Shown here one piece after another: positions 16,569-24,947 of a DNA stretch of 64,000 nt; the stretch's first letter is position 1, and every line of letters begins with the position of its first letter. This DNA comes from an uncultured Pseudomonadota bacterium. Lineage in GTDB: Bacteria; Myxococcota_A; UBA796; GCA-2862545. Made by a program: the position numbers and the translations under genes. The notes beneath the pieces were generated by a model. The model made no database searches. It was not told the DNA's origin and saw nothing but the letters and a program-made list of their open reading frames with translations. The stretch covers positions 1 to 64,000 of the forward strand of contig CAJXTB010000031.1 of assembly GCA_913061235.1 (NCBI GenBank), read 5' to 3'.

Positions 16569-17687
16569 ATGCATCGCGCTGTCTTGTCCACAACCGGCTT
16601 GTTCGTTCCGCCGCACACCATCTCCAATGATGAGCTGGTGGCGAGCTTTAATACCTGGGCAGACACCTGGAATGCCGAACACGCAGAGGGCATCGCCGCA
16701 GGCGAGATTACCGCAAAGACCCACTCCAACTCTGCATTCATCGAAAAGGCATCCGGGATTCAATCTCGCTACGTCATGGACAAAGAGGGCATTCTCGACC
16801 CCGCCATCATGGCTCCACGGCTCGCGGAGCGTTCGAATGACGAGCTCTCCATCATGGCCGAGATGGGCGTTGCCGCGGCCACACAGGCCCTCGAGCGTGC
16901 TGGTCGGTCGGTAGACGACGTAGACGCAGTCATCTGTGCCGCCTCCAACATGCAGCGCGCCTACCCCGCCGTGAGCATTGAGATTCAGAACGCCCTCGGC
17001 ATCAATGGCTTTGCCTTCGACATGAATGTGGCCTGCTCCTCCGCGACCTTCGGCATTCAGACCGCAGCGAGCTTGGTGCAGACCGGTCAAGCACGCGCTG
17101 TCCTCGTCATCAACCCTGAGATCTGCTCGGGTCACCTGGCGTTCACCGACCGCGACTGCCACTTCATCTTCGGAGACGTCGCAACCGCCACTCTCATTGA
17201 GCGCGACACACAGGCGCCTGCTGACCACTGGAACATTCTCGGCTCACACCTGAGCACGATTTTCAGCAACAACATCCGGAACAACTTCGGCTTTCTCAAC
17301 AGCGCCGCTCCAGAGCACAAAGACAGTCGGGACAAGCTGTTTGTTCAGGAGGGTCGCAAGGTCTTCAAGCAAGTCATTCCAATGGTGGGCCATGTCATCA
17401 CCACGCACATGGAGAAGCTGTCGCTTGAGAGCACCGACATCAAGCGTCTGTGGCTGCACCAAGCGAACGCCGCAATGAACCGGCTCATCACCGCACACGT
17501 GATGGGACGGGAACGCGAAGACGACGTCAGCCCCACCGTGCTCAACGAGTTCGCCAACACATCGTCCGCGGGCTCCATCATCGCGTTCCACCGCCACTCT
17601 GACGACCTACAGTCCGGCGACATTGGCTGCATCTGCTCATTCGGCGCCGGATACTCCGCAGGAAGCATCTTTCTCCAGCGCGCCTAG
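16569..17687 (+). CDS. beta-ketoacyl-ACP synthase III (KAS III) family
   Basis: 372 aa thiolase fold. Cys in NVACSSATFGIQ, His in LWLHQANAAMNRLI and Asn in LNEFANTSSAGSI form the Cys-His-Asn triad. It is about 50 residues longer than E. coli FabH and closer to the long KAS III (FabH2-like) group that uses medium acyl substrates. Start ATG 16569 sits behind GAGGG; the frame extends 10 codons upstream through a TTG. Likely feeds fatty-acid or specialised lipid synthesis, but no acyl carrier or other pathway gene is adjacent. Confidence 0.9.
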   Translation: MHRAVLSTTGLFVPPHTISNDELVASFNTWADTWNAEHAEGIAAGEITAKTHSNSAFIEKASGIQSRYVMDKEGILDPAIMAPRLAERSNDELSIMAEMGVAAATQALERAGRSVDDVDAVICAASNMQRAYPAVSIEIQNALGINGFAFDMNVACSSATFGIQTAASLVQTGQARAVLVINPEICSGHLAFTDRDCHFIFGDVATATLIERDTQAPADHWNILGSHLSTIFSNNIRNNFGFLNSAAPEHKDSRDKLFVQEGRKVFKQVIPMVGHVITTHMEKLSLESTDIKRLWLHQANAAMNRLITAHVMGREREDDVSPTVLNEFANTSSAGSIIAFHRHSDDLQSGDIGCICSFGAGYSAGSIFLQRA

Positions 17688-18382
17688 GCTTGGCGGTCTG
17701 ACCACGCTGTGAGCCAACGCCACACAAGGCTCACTAGACCGCCTCCCGCCGCGAGCAGAAGTACCGCTGCCGCTGCCCAAGGTGACCACATGGCGGTCGC
17801 CACCAAGCCAGAGAACAGTGCCAGTGCGACAACGCGCACCAAGATGAGGCTGACCACCACGAACAGCACGCCTCCCAAGACCGGAAGCAGTGTGCCCACC
17901 CAACCGCTCATCTCTTCGAAGTCAATGCTCTCGCGCTCAAGAGCCCCGACCACGTCCGCCATTCGCTGCTTGCCTATCGGCAGGTCAACAAGGACGGCCC
18001 CGGGCAGAAACACCGCGAGCTGACTTGGGTAAACACAGACACCGGTGATGGGCTCCGCGACGGCCACACCAGCAACTGTCCGGGTGAGCGTCGTGCCACT
18101 CAACAGCACAGCGGTCGTGCGTGCAGACACTGCAAGGCGCAGCATTCGCACGCCATACGCCACCGCGATTAGCGCAAACAGGACAGACACGATGGCGAAG
18201 AACATCATCCGGTAGTCCACCCAGACAATGAGGGCGGCCACACCGGCTAGGCTCACGGCAAAGAACACGCTCGTCAGCAGACGCCGGAGCGCAAACCAAC
18301 GGAACTGCGCTTGGCTTACGGTGATGTCCAGCACAGCCTCCACCCGACGGGGTGCGCAGTCTACGCCGAACACGCAACCCAT
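17684..18382 (-). CDS. integral membrane protein of unknown function
   Basis: 232 aa. Two hydrophobic segments near 33-55 and 60-82, a central soluble beta-rich part (TAVLLSGTTLTRTVAGVAVAEPITGV) and two further segments near 163-190 and 195-220. The layout resembles small PH-domain-like bacterial membrane proteins, but no motif is diagnostic. The stop overlaps the convergent KAS III stop by 4 nt. The start is uncertain; several in-frame GTG/ATG lie downstream. Confidence 0.55.
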   Translation of the reverse strand: MGCVFGVDCAPRRVEAVLDITVSQAQFRWFALRRLLTSVFFAVSLAGVAALIVWVDYRMMFFAIVSVLFALIAVAYGVRMLRLAVSARTTAVLLSGTTLTRTVAGVAVAEPITGVCVYPSQLAVFLPGAVLVDLPIGKQRMADVVGALERESIDFEEMSGWVGTLLPVLGGVLFVVVSLILVRVVALALFSGLVATAMWSPWAAAAVLLLAAGGGLVSLVWRWLTAWSDRQA

Positions 18383-18517
18383 GCATGGATGTCGGTTGTG
18401 CAGACCTCGCCGATTACGACGTCAGCCTGGCTGCCAGAAGATGCTCAAGACGGTGCTTGTAACGATCTCTTCGGACGCGAGTCACGACGCGACCTACGCC
18501 TGACTGTCCGATCCGGG

Positions 18518-19162
18518 TCAGCCCCGCTTACCCACTTGGTCGCGAATGAAGTCGGGCAGGTAGCCTGGGGTACACCCGCGCGGCACGACCTCCTCCCTGT
18601 ACAGTCCGGTCCGCTCGCCAAGCGCCTCACAGCGAGCCCGATGCTCCGGCATGAACACACCAATCCACCCCGCAGTGAAGTTCATCATCATCTGAACGAC
18701 GGGCTCTTCTCCCGCCATGCGCTCGTCCAGCGCGTCGAGCAGGTGCTCGGTGTTGTCATGGGCCGTCTTTCCAGTCCACCGAAGCCGAGCTTGGTAGTAC
18801 CAAAAACTGCGCCGCTGCAGGACCACCGCGCTGTGCTCCCACGACGCCACCATCCGCTTTCCACCTGCCGTCTTCAGCAGCTGGTTGACCATCAACCACT
18901 CCATCAGGCGGGTCCGGCCAGCACCTTCTGCATGCTCAAGCATGCCCTCACACAGCGTGTCGATGAGATCTTGGTCGACACGCTTCTTGTCCAACACCAG
19001 CAGGCCCAACAAGCGACAATTCAGAGCGCCGGTGGACCACAGCTCCAGCCCAAGAGCGTGGTTGGTCTTGATGACCTTCGCCTGCTTCTTGAGCAAACCA
19101 GCCTGGGTGGGACCCTCGGCAAGCTGGTCGTACAGGTCCTGGGCGGTGTTGGAGAGGGGCAT
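18518..19162 (-). CDS. DNA alkylation repair protein, AlkD-like HEAT family
   Basis: 214 aa, helical. Features: ALGLELWSTGALNCRLLGLLVLDKK (HEAT-type pair), MEWLMVNQLLK, SWEHSAVVLQRRSFWYYQARL and the C-terminal RCEALGERTGLY followed by GCTPGYLPDFI, which matches the AlkD-related family. Such proteins bind alkylated DNA. The exact AlkD catalytic Asp-Trp pair cannot be assigned by eye. ATG 19162 begins a typical helical start; upstream codons look non-coding. Confidence 0.7.
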   Translation of the reverse strand: MPLSNTAQDLYDQLAEGPTQAGLLKKQAKVIKTNHALGLELWSTGALNCRLLGLLVLDKKRVDQDLIDTLCEGMLEHAEGAGRTRLMEWLMVNQLLKTAGGKRMVASWEHSAVVLQRRSFWYYQARLRWTGKTAHDNTEHLLDALDERMAGEEPVVQMMMNFTAGWIGVFMPEHRARCEALGERTGLYREEVVPRGCTPGYLPDFIRDQVGKRG

Positions 19163-19248
19163 CGGGGACTTCCACTGTGTTGGGCAAACCTTACCATTGG
19201 CAGGCGCAGCCCAACCAGTCAGGTCGTGCCCTCCTGCCGACACCAAGG

Positions 19249-20580
19249 CTATTCAGGAAACTCCAGTGTCACCGTGCACTCGTAGACGTAGGTCAGCCGG
19301 CCTATGGGTGTCTCGCCCATTCGGTACTCCATCCAGTCCGGGCGTCCGTCTGCTTTGTAGCTCACCGCGCGACCGCCCAAACCGCCGGTCTTTGACGACT
19401 GCCGCCCATCGGGTAGCCGGCCATACGTCACTGGCGAGCCGTTCGGGTCGACCACCATCTCGGTCTCGCTTGGATAGGTGACATCGAGGGTCTTGTAGGG
19501 CGACTGTTCGCCCGCTCGCGTGATGGACACCTCGCTCAATCGACCCTCGTTGTAGTCAAAGACATAGGACGAGCCAAGCGGCCGGACGCGACTGCGCAGC
19601 GCTGAATCCGTTCCCATCGGCGCCGCCCGACTTGTGCGCCCAGTCAGCCGATTTCCAACGTAGGTAAGGAGGTCTTGCTCCACCTTGTAGGGCGCGCCCT
19701 CGCTCGTCCACACACGCAAGATTTGTGTGGGGCATCCCACGACAAAGAGATTGGGGTCGAGCGTGCATTGGTCCACATCGCCATACGTGTACTGAACCAG
19801 GTCACCGTCGTCCGTTGTGGCGCCACACGGCCACTTGTCGCGCTCAATCGACATCAACGGCGCCGCACCTTGGGCATCTGGTACGGGGCTTAGGTCAGGC
19901 AATGGCGGAGGAATCAAATGCACGCTGACCCCCACGAACATGCAGCTCAATGGCAGGTCGGCCATGTTTGCGCGCGGGACCTCACAGGTCCAGTCTATGC
20001 CCACGCCGTCGCGGACGTCCAAGAGGTGAAGCTGTAAATGCGTCTCCGTCATCACCTGGATTCGTGGACTCTCGGTGAGTTCCCCCGCCGCAAAGGTCAT
20101 GCCCGTATCGGTCGCAACTACCTCATGACCCGCCGCTGCCCACGCCTCTCGGCGAGCGGCCACCCAGCCGTCTTGGCTTAGCGAGGTGGGCTCACTCCTG
20201 GCCCATGCTGTGACAGAGAGCTCTCCGGCAAACAGACCTTCATCTTGCCATTGCCAGGCATCCCCGCCGTCACGCACGACTCGGGTCAGGCCCTCCGGCG
20301 GGACTTGCCAGCGTAGATACTCGGAAATCACCGCATGCTTACCTGGAGAACGCTCACCGATGGGAAGCACATCTTCCGACAGTGGTGGCAGGTCACCCAT
20401 CGACGGTGCGGGGGTTGGCATTGGCTCAGCAACGACTGGCGCGACAGCTGTCGGAGCAGGACGAATCACCTCTCGCGTTGGAGGAATGAGTGGCGGCTTC
20501 GGGGATGTCGCTCCCCCACAGGCCAAGCCCATCGCAACCACCACCAGTCCACCAACCCACCCAACCGAACGACAGAACAT
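19249..20580 (-). CDS. lipoprotein of unknown function
   Basis: 443 aa. The start at 20580 has GAGG at 6-nt spacing; a longer frame begins at 20634. Leader ends in GLACGG (lipobox). A Pro-rich linker (about 20-65) is followed by a globular part of about 370 residues with a YxxGRLSExxxTRAGE and TYPSETEMVVDPNGSPVTYG region that resembles YD/RHS-like text repeats, plus several Cys. It may be an envelope protein. Lies in an operon orientation with the AlkD-like gene (87 nt). Confidence 0.6.
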   Translation of the reverse strand: MFCRSVGWVGGLVVVAMGLACGGATSPKPPLIPPTREVIRPAPTAVAPVVAEPMPTPAPSMGDLPPLSEDVLPIGERSPGKHAVISEYLRWQVPPEGLTRVVRDGGDAWQWQDEGLFAGELSVTAWARSEPTSLSQDGWVAARREAWAAAGHEVVATDTGMTFAAGELTESPRIQVMTETHLQLHLLDVRDGVGIDWTCEVPRANMADLPLSCMFVGVSVHLIPPPLPDLSPVPDAQGAAPLMSIERDKWPCGATTDDGDLVQYTYGDVDQCTLDPNLFVVGCPTQILRVWTSEGAPYKVEQDLLTYVGNRLTGRTSRAAPMGTDSALRSRVRPLGSSYVFDYNEGRLSEVSITRAGEQSPYKTLDVTYPSETEMVVDPNGSPVTYGRLPDGRQSSKTGGLGGRAVSYKADGRPDWMEYRMGETPIGRLTYVYECTVTLEFPE

Positions 20581-21010
20581 CCACCACCTCAATCGCAGCA
20601 TCCACGCTGTGTGCGCGTCGTGCCACAGGTCCAACCTTACTCCAAGTTGAGGTCGAGTTCACCTCCCAGGCGAGACCCAACGTGACCGACGACAGCTGCT
20701 CGAATCCCAGCCCCGCCCTTGAGGAGGACAACGATATGGGACTACGCGCCTGATTCTACGACCAAGCCATGCTACCGGTGACCACGTCTTGGTTCGAAGA
20801 GGTCCTCAATCGTCTAGACGGATAGGTGATTCCACAGCCCCTCGCTCCGTGCCGCGGGCGGCAGACATACATAGAAAGAGCCGCGAACAGGTCGCCAGCG
20901 CCGATTCTGCCGGGGCTGACCGCGCTGTGGCGCCCAACGCCGCTCCGAATCGGGCACGGAGGCACGCCAAGACGCAGGTGACCAGACCAACAGCGGTCTG
21001 ACGGAACTGT
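20581..21010. other. intergenic region with mobile-element relic
   Basis: No intact gene. Bases 20814-20945 carry a repeat homologous to 31110-31265; its minus-strand frame reads GRIGAGDLFA. A small inverted repeat, CAGACC (20983-20988) with GGTCTG (20995-21000), lies just beyond the DJ-1 stop and might be its terminator. Confidence 0.5.
20814..20945 (-). repeat. dispersed repeat copy A (IS91-like element relic)
   Basis: Shares blocks such as cgaacaggtcgcc.gcgccgattctgcc and a common ctccgt-gcgggcggc segment with 31110-31265 (copy B). Orientation is minus. With copies at 29.1 and 32.9 kb it builds up a single colinear ancestral element. Confidence 0.6.
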
Positions 21011-21670
21011 TTACGACGTCAGTCGAGCAACCAGCGCTTGTCCAACGCCCGCTGCGGACGCTGGATTCTGACCGGTAATCAGCGGACCATCTTCCACTAT
21101 GTGCACCGCCCAGTTGGACATCTTGCGGTAGACGGCTCCGTGCTCGGTCATGGCATCTTCCAGAAGAAAGGGAATCTTCTCGAGGGTATCCATGGCCACT
21201 TCTTCGCCACGGGTAAACCCGGTCACATCGCGGCCCTTGACCATGGCGGTTCCGTCGTCTAGCTCCACGCGGGACAGCGCGGCCGGTCCGTGACACACGG
21301 CAGCAACCGGCGCGTTGCGAGCAAAGAAACTCTTGGCCACGCGGTGGCTGTCTGCGTTGTCAACAAGGTCGAACAACAGGCCGTAGCCACCCGGATAAAA
21401 CACCGCGTCGTACTGACTAGGGTCTACGTCTGCGAGCTTCTTCGTGACCAATTTGCCGGCGAAGGCAGAGTCAGCCAGCATGGTCTTGGTCAGCTCGTCC
21501 GCATCATCGCCGTAGCTAGGTAGCCGTCCGCCCTTTGGCGAGACAATGTCGTAGCTAATCTTGTGCTCGTCCAACACATGCAACGCATGGGTCAGCTCTG
21601 GCATGTAGGTACCGTTTGGCTCACCACCCAACTCAGGGTGACTGCTGGCAATAACTAGAACATTGGACAT
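21011..21670 (-). CDS. DJ-1/PfpI family protein (Hsp31-like)
   Basis: 219 aa. Class I glutamine-amidotransferase-like fold: VLVIASSHPELGGEPNGTYMPEL, a substrate-side Glu; DAVFYPGGYGLLFDL; nucleophile elbow AVCHGPAAL (Cys then His); TGFTRGEEVAMD. Members act as glyoxalase III/deglycase-type stress enzymes or chaperones. GGAGG at 6 nt before the ATG decides the start. The catalytic Cys-His is intact. Confidence 0.92.
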   Translation of the reverse strand: MSNVLVIASSHPELGGEPNGTYMPELTHALHVLDEHKISYDIVSPKGGRLPSYGDDADELTKTMLADSAFAGKLVTKKLADVDPSQYDAVFYPGGYGLLFDLVDNADSHRVAKSFFARNAPVAAVCHGPAALSRVELDDGTAMVKGRDVTGFTRGEEVAMDTLEKIPFLLEDAMTEHGAVYRKMSNWAVHIVEDGPLITGQNPASAAGVGQALVARLTS

Positions 21671-21703
21671 AGGGAACCTCCGGCCGTCCCCGTATGGCCT
21701 CAC

Positions 21704-22735
21704 TCGGTCAGAGGACGTCCGGTCCGGTAACGAAGCGTTGCAGGTGCAATCACAGGGCCGGATGTGTCGAGGGCCAGCCTTTTAGAGACGGGCTCGAAAT
21801 TCGTTGACCAAGGCGAGGTGTCGAGGCGCCGCGAGGGCAAGACTGCGAACCCGAGGGGTTGGGTCAGTGTGAGCACCTCTGACATCATTGGAGCGGCTGG
21901 TGACCTGCACAAGAGGTCCCTGGATTCCGCCGTGTGTGGACAGGCTGTTGGTGAACCCGTTGAACGGCATTTGGAAGGCGCTCTTATCGGCGATACGCCA
22001 GAGTGGTCCGTCCACGTAGCGCCTAGTCCGCCCGAGGCTGGTGACTGGAACCACACGGAGACTGGGGCTGCTCTGACGCTTGCCAACCAGGGGTCCCTGG
22101 TCGACGATGATGTTCTTTCGCTTTGCGAAATCACGCTGGGGTTGTGGACACCATGACCTTCCGGGCTCGCGTGGACGCACCGGCCTTCGATCAGCCTGGA
22201 CAGTCCGTTTGCTCCTATAAGGAAGACGAAAGCGTCACGTGCGACACCGCCAGCGTGACCTACAACTCCCCGACTTCGGCATGTCTGGAACGTCGGTAAA
22301 GACGGTGGAACGAAGAGGTGTTTTCTTGCCACGGACACGAGTATTCAGCGGCTTGCCACACACATTCAGTCCGTCGTACTCGCTGCAGGCCACCGTCGTC
22401 ACGGCCTACACGTGTACCGCCTCCGCTCAGGACTGTGCGACCGCGGCCATGCAGGGGGTCAGCGTGAATCAGATTCCATGTGAGTCCACGTGCACGGAAC
22501 CCGCGACGAACCGTTCAGATCCATCACTGCCGTAGACGAAAATCGGACGGGCAATCGCACGAGACGTGTGTCAACGTCGAAGGATTTCTACACAGGGACC
22601 GAGACCCTGCACGCTCTCCAATTACTGGAGGTCATCCTGCATGGGTCTGTCCATTTGGCTCCTCTCCACCGTCAACAGTTCCGCGGCTCTCGACGGAACG
22701 GTTGTGCTTGGGTAGCGTCAGCGAGCCGTGTCGCG
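21704..22735. other. gene-poor stretch, possible decayed exported protein
   Basis: About 1 kb without an intact recognised gene. In the plus strand, a frame from 22111 reads QSVCSYKEDESVTCDTAS and stops near 22299, while a different frame from about 22330 reads YSLQATVVTAYTCTASAQDC and CESTCTEP to 22535. Both have Cys/Ser/Thr-rich, exported-protein-like composition, so one frameshifted gene is possible. Opposing open frames exist on the minus strand, so this is weak. Confidence 0.35.
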
Positions 22736-23851
22736 TCACCTGACCAGAATGGTGAAGCGGCGGCTGTCGGCGCAGCTTGTGGTTCGATAGTCTTGGTTCG
22801 ATGCTGAACAGTGGTCCGAGGTTCCAACGGCAAATGTCGCGAATTGCGGAAAGTCGCTGAAGCCGTCTGGAGTGCCTTGGCTAGTGCTTTGTTTCAAGCA
22901 AACTTGCCCCCAAGTGCTGGTACAACCTTGGTCGCAGCTGGCACCAAACGACCCCCACCCCATGCGCAGGGTTCGGGTGGATGTGCTGTTGTCGGCGACC
23001 CGCGTGAAGCTGTTGGTGTAGTAGCTGCATTGGCCGACAGCCATCGGGGTGGTCGACGACACGTTCTGTGGCGTTGGAAAGTACCAGGCGTTGGCCAGTG
23101 AGCCGTTCACCGGGTTGGTGTAGGCCATCATCATCTCGGTGGAGTCTGCGATGAGTGAGCCACTCAGGCCAGCGATGTAGGGCAGTGATGAGCTGCTGTA
23201 GTTGTTTTGGTTGGCCACGAATACCCGAGTCCAACCTCCGCCCGCTGTCGTCATGTCACAGTAGGCGCTGACGTTGGTGCCTGGCCCGCTTCCGTCGGGG
23301 TCGAGTGTGTAGACCCCGCTTGACGTCTGGCCGTTCTGACGGGCTTGTGCGCAGCTCGCAGGGATGCTTGCATTGCGAGCAACGGCGGTCCAGTCCCCAT
23401 CCACGAAGACCTCTAGGCCCCCGGTCTCCCGGTCGAACCACAGCTGACCTGGAGCGGGGGTGTTCGGCCGGACGACCGAGACCGACGCGACGCCCAATGA
23501 GGTGCCAGGGACGTCTAGAATAGGTGAACGGGGCACGAGTGCGACGTCATCGACCGCTGTTTGGAGCCACACATCGCCGCTAAACCATTCGCTATCGACA
23601 GAGTCGCCGCCGTCTGACTGGTCGAGGACAAGCCCGATGTAGCCGTCGGCAACGTTCGTTGGGTACGTGGCGGACCACAGCTGTGCGCGTGACTCTGTAT
23701 CGTCGGAGTCGGTCCACAAGGACAGAACGATGGTGTGCTCACCGTTGAGAGGCCCCCCGGCGGCGTCTATCAGGCGAGCTTGATGCTGAAGCGAGATGGG
23801 GGCTGCGACGGCGTTGCTAATGAGGAGGGCGGCTAGCAGTAGTGTTCGCAT
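22736..23851 (-). CDS. exported modular protein with fibrinogen-like C-terminal domain
   Basis: 371 aa. Signal peptide MRTLLLAALLISNAVAA, then the shared N-module PISLQHQARLIDAAGGPLNG (residues 18-125, beta-rich). The C-terminal half starts SCAQARQN...SGVYTLDPDGSGPG and has AYCDMTTAGGGWTRVF, the hallmark opening of fibrinogen-related domains, with later Cys pairs. Fibrinogen-related domains typically bind glycans. Paralogues lie at 33, 56.6 and 58.3 kb. A promoter TTGGGT-N18-TACACT lies upstream. Confidence 0.82.
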   Translation of the reverse strand: MRTLLLAALLISNAVAAPISLQHQARLIDAAGGPLNGEHTIVLSLWTDSDDTESRAQLWSATYPTNVADGYIGLVLDQSDGGDSVDSEWFSGDVWLQTAVDDVALVPRSPILDVPGTSLGVASVSVVRPNTPAPGQLWFDRETGGLEVFVDGDWTAVARNASIPASCAQARQNGQTSSGVYTLDPDGSGPGTNVSAYCDMTTAGGGWTRVFVANQNNYSSSSLPYIAGLSGSLIADSTEMMMAYTNPVNGSLANAWYFPTPQNVSSTTPMAVGQCSYYTNSFTRVADNSTSTRTLRMGWGSFGASCDQGCTSTWGQVCLKQSTSQGTPDGFSDFPQFATFAVGTSDHCSASNQDYRTTSCADSRRFTILVR

Positions 23852-23874
23852 GGAGATGGCTCCTGGGGAGAAGG

Positions 23875-23904
23875 AGTGTACCCGACAGCTGGTGATGTAC
23901 CCAA
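23875..23904 (-). promoter_or_regulatory. putative sigma70 promoter of the fibrinogen-like gene
   Basis: On the minus strand, TTGGGT (23899-23904) and TACACT (23875-23880) are spaced 18 nt, about 23 nt from the ATG. Spacing and sequence fit housekeeping promoters and match the layout upstream of the paralogues at 56.6, 59.5 and 62.4 kb. Confidence 0.4.
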
Positions 23905-24066
23905 GAACTGCTCGAAGCCGAATTGGGCGCATGCCTGGACATCGCCCAGCTCATGTACAAGACCTTCGGCTTCCCCAACCACAGGGTCGAACTTGTCCGT
24001 CCGTGACGACGACGACCGCGAAAAGTACCTACGCTTCGACCTTGGCTACACCGTCAAACACGACCG
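23905..24066 (+). pseudogene. possible short gene remnant
   Basis: Adjacent frames read LMYKTFGFPNHRVELV and then DREKYLRFDLGYTVKHDR before a stop at 24068. The two pieces look like one protein end joined across a frame change, in a short gap between two minus-strand genes. No family recognised; may be chance. Confidence 0.25.
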
Positions 24067-24864
24067 CTAAGGCCAACTCACTCCCCTCAATCGCTCGGCC
24101 TGCACCAAGTCTTCAATGTCCGCCGACGACTGCGGACAGATGACATAGGGACCGGTGCACTGTGCTGCGGCCCACGCAAGCGCTGCTTGTCGCGGGGTGC
24201 AGTCGTGTTCAAACGACAGTCGAATAAGGTCGGGGTCCGTGTCGCTGCGCCAGCCGGTAGGTGTTGCACTGGCGGCGTCGAAACCAGAAAACTGGCAGGG
24301 TGACTCAACGAGTTGTTCAGCGAGTCCTGCACGCAATGCCTGTCGGTCAAACCAGCTCAGCCTGTACTGAAGGACATCGACCGGCAACGCAGTCACCTGC
24401 TCCACTAAAGACGGAGGAACGTTGCAGACGCCTACCTGCGTCGCGAGCCCTTGCGAACGTGCGTCCATCAGTGCTGAGAGGCTCTGATCAACTGGAACGG
24501 ACGGGTCCAACGCGTGCAACAGGAGTGTATGAACCGGCCCACCCAAAACATCCAGCGCCATGTGGATTTCATCGCGTAGGGCCGATGCCGTCGCGTCTAA
24601 AAGCGGAACGCCATCCACCCACACTAGACCTACTTTTAGTGTCACTTGGGCATTCGGGTGGCGGGTAAGCGCATCTCGGACCCACTGCAGGCCGGTCGGT
24701 GTCTCACTGTCGGACAAGCGGTAAAAGGACGATGTGTCGATCCCCCGAAATCCAGCATTCAGTGCGCTATCGACAACAGCGTCTGCTTGGCCCGCAAAGG
24801 CCAGCTGCATGGAGGACAGCTGGTAGACGCTGACGCCGAATGGAACCTGCGTGAGGTCCGACAT
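24067..24864 (-). CDS. aldo/keto reductase-like protein
   Basis: 265 aa. TIM-barrel pattern with the AKR tetrad recognisable: Asp and Tyr in GFRGIDTSSFYRLSDSE, Lys in VTLKVGLVW, His in HTLLLHALDPS. The C-terminal NADPH-binding part is short and diverged (RQAALAWAAAQCTGPYVICPQS). NADPH-dependent reduction of aldehydes or ketones is the family role. It is divergent from the DUF4157 gene (83 nt apart). Confidence 0.75.
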   Translation of the reverse strand: MSDLTQVPFGVSVYQLSSMQLAFAGQADAVVDSALNAGFRGIDTSSFYRLSDSETPTGLQWVRDALTRHPNAQVTLKVGLVWVDGVPLLDATASALRDEIHMALDVLGGPVHTLLLHALDPSVPVDQSLSALMDARSQGLATQVGVCNVPPSLVEQVTALPVDVLQYRLSWFDRQALRAGLAEQLVESPCQFSGFDAASATPTGWRSDTDPDLIRLSFEHDCTPRQAALAWAAAQCTGPYVICPQSSADIEDLVQAERLRGVSWP

Positions 24865-24947
24865 TTCTGAACTCCCGGTCTTAAGCGTTGTCTCGCCCGT
24901 ACGACACACTACATTCTACCTCTCCTCTCTCATCGCGGGCCTGAACC

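Noticed and set aside
18311-19285. 324-aa plus-strand frame over the AlkD-like gene
   Set aside because: Composition is that of an antisense frame; the minus-strand gene has clear family motifs.
21700-22338. 212-aa minus-strand open frame in the gene-poor region
   Set aside because: No domain, no ribosome binding site and competing frames on the other strand.
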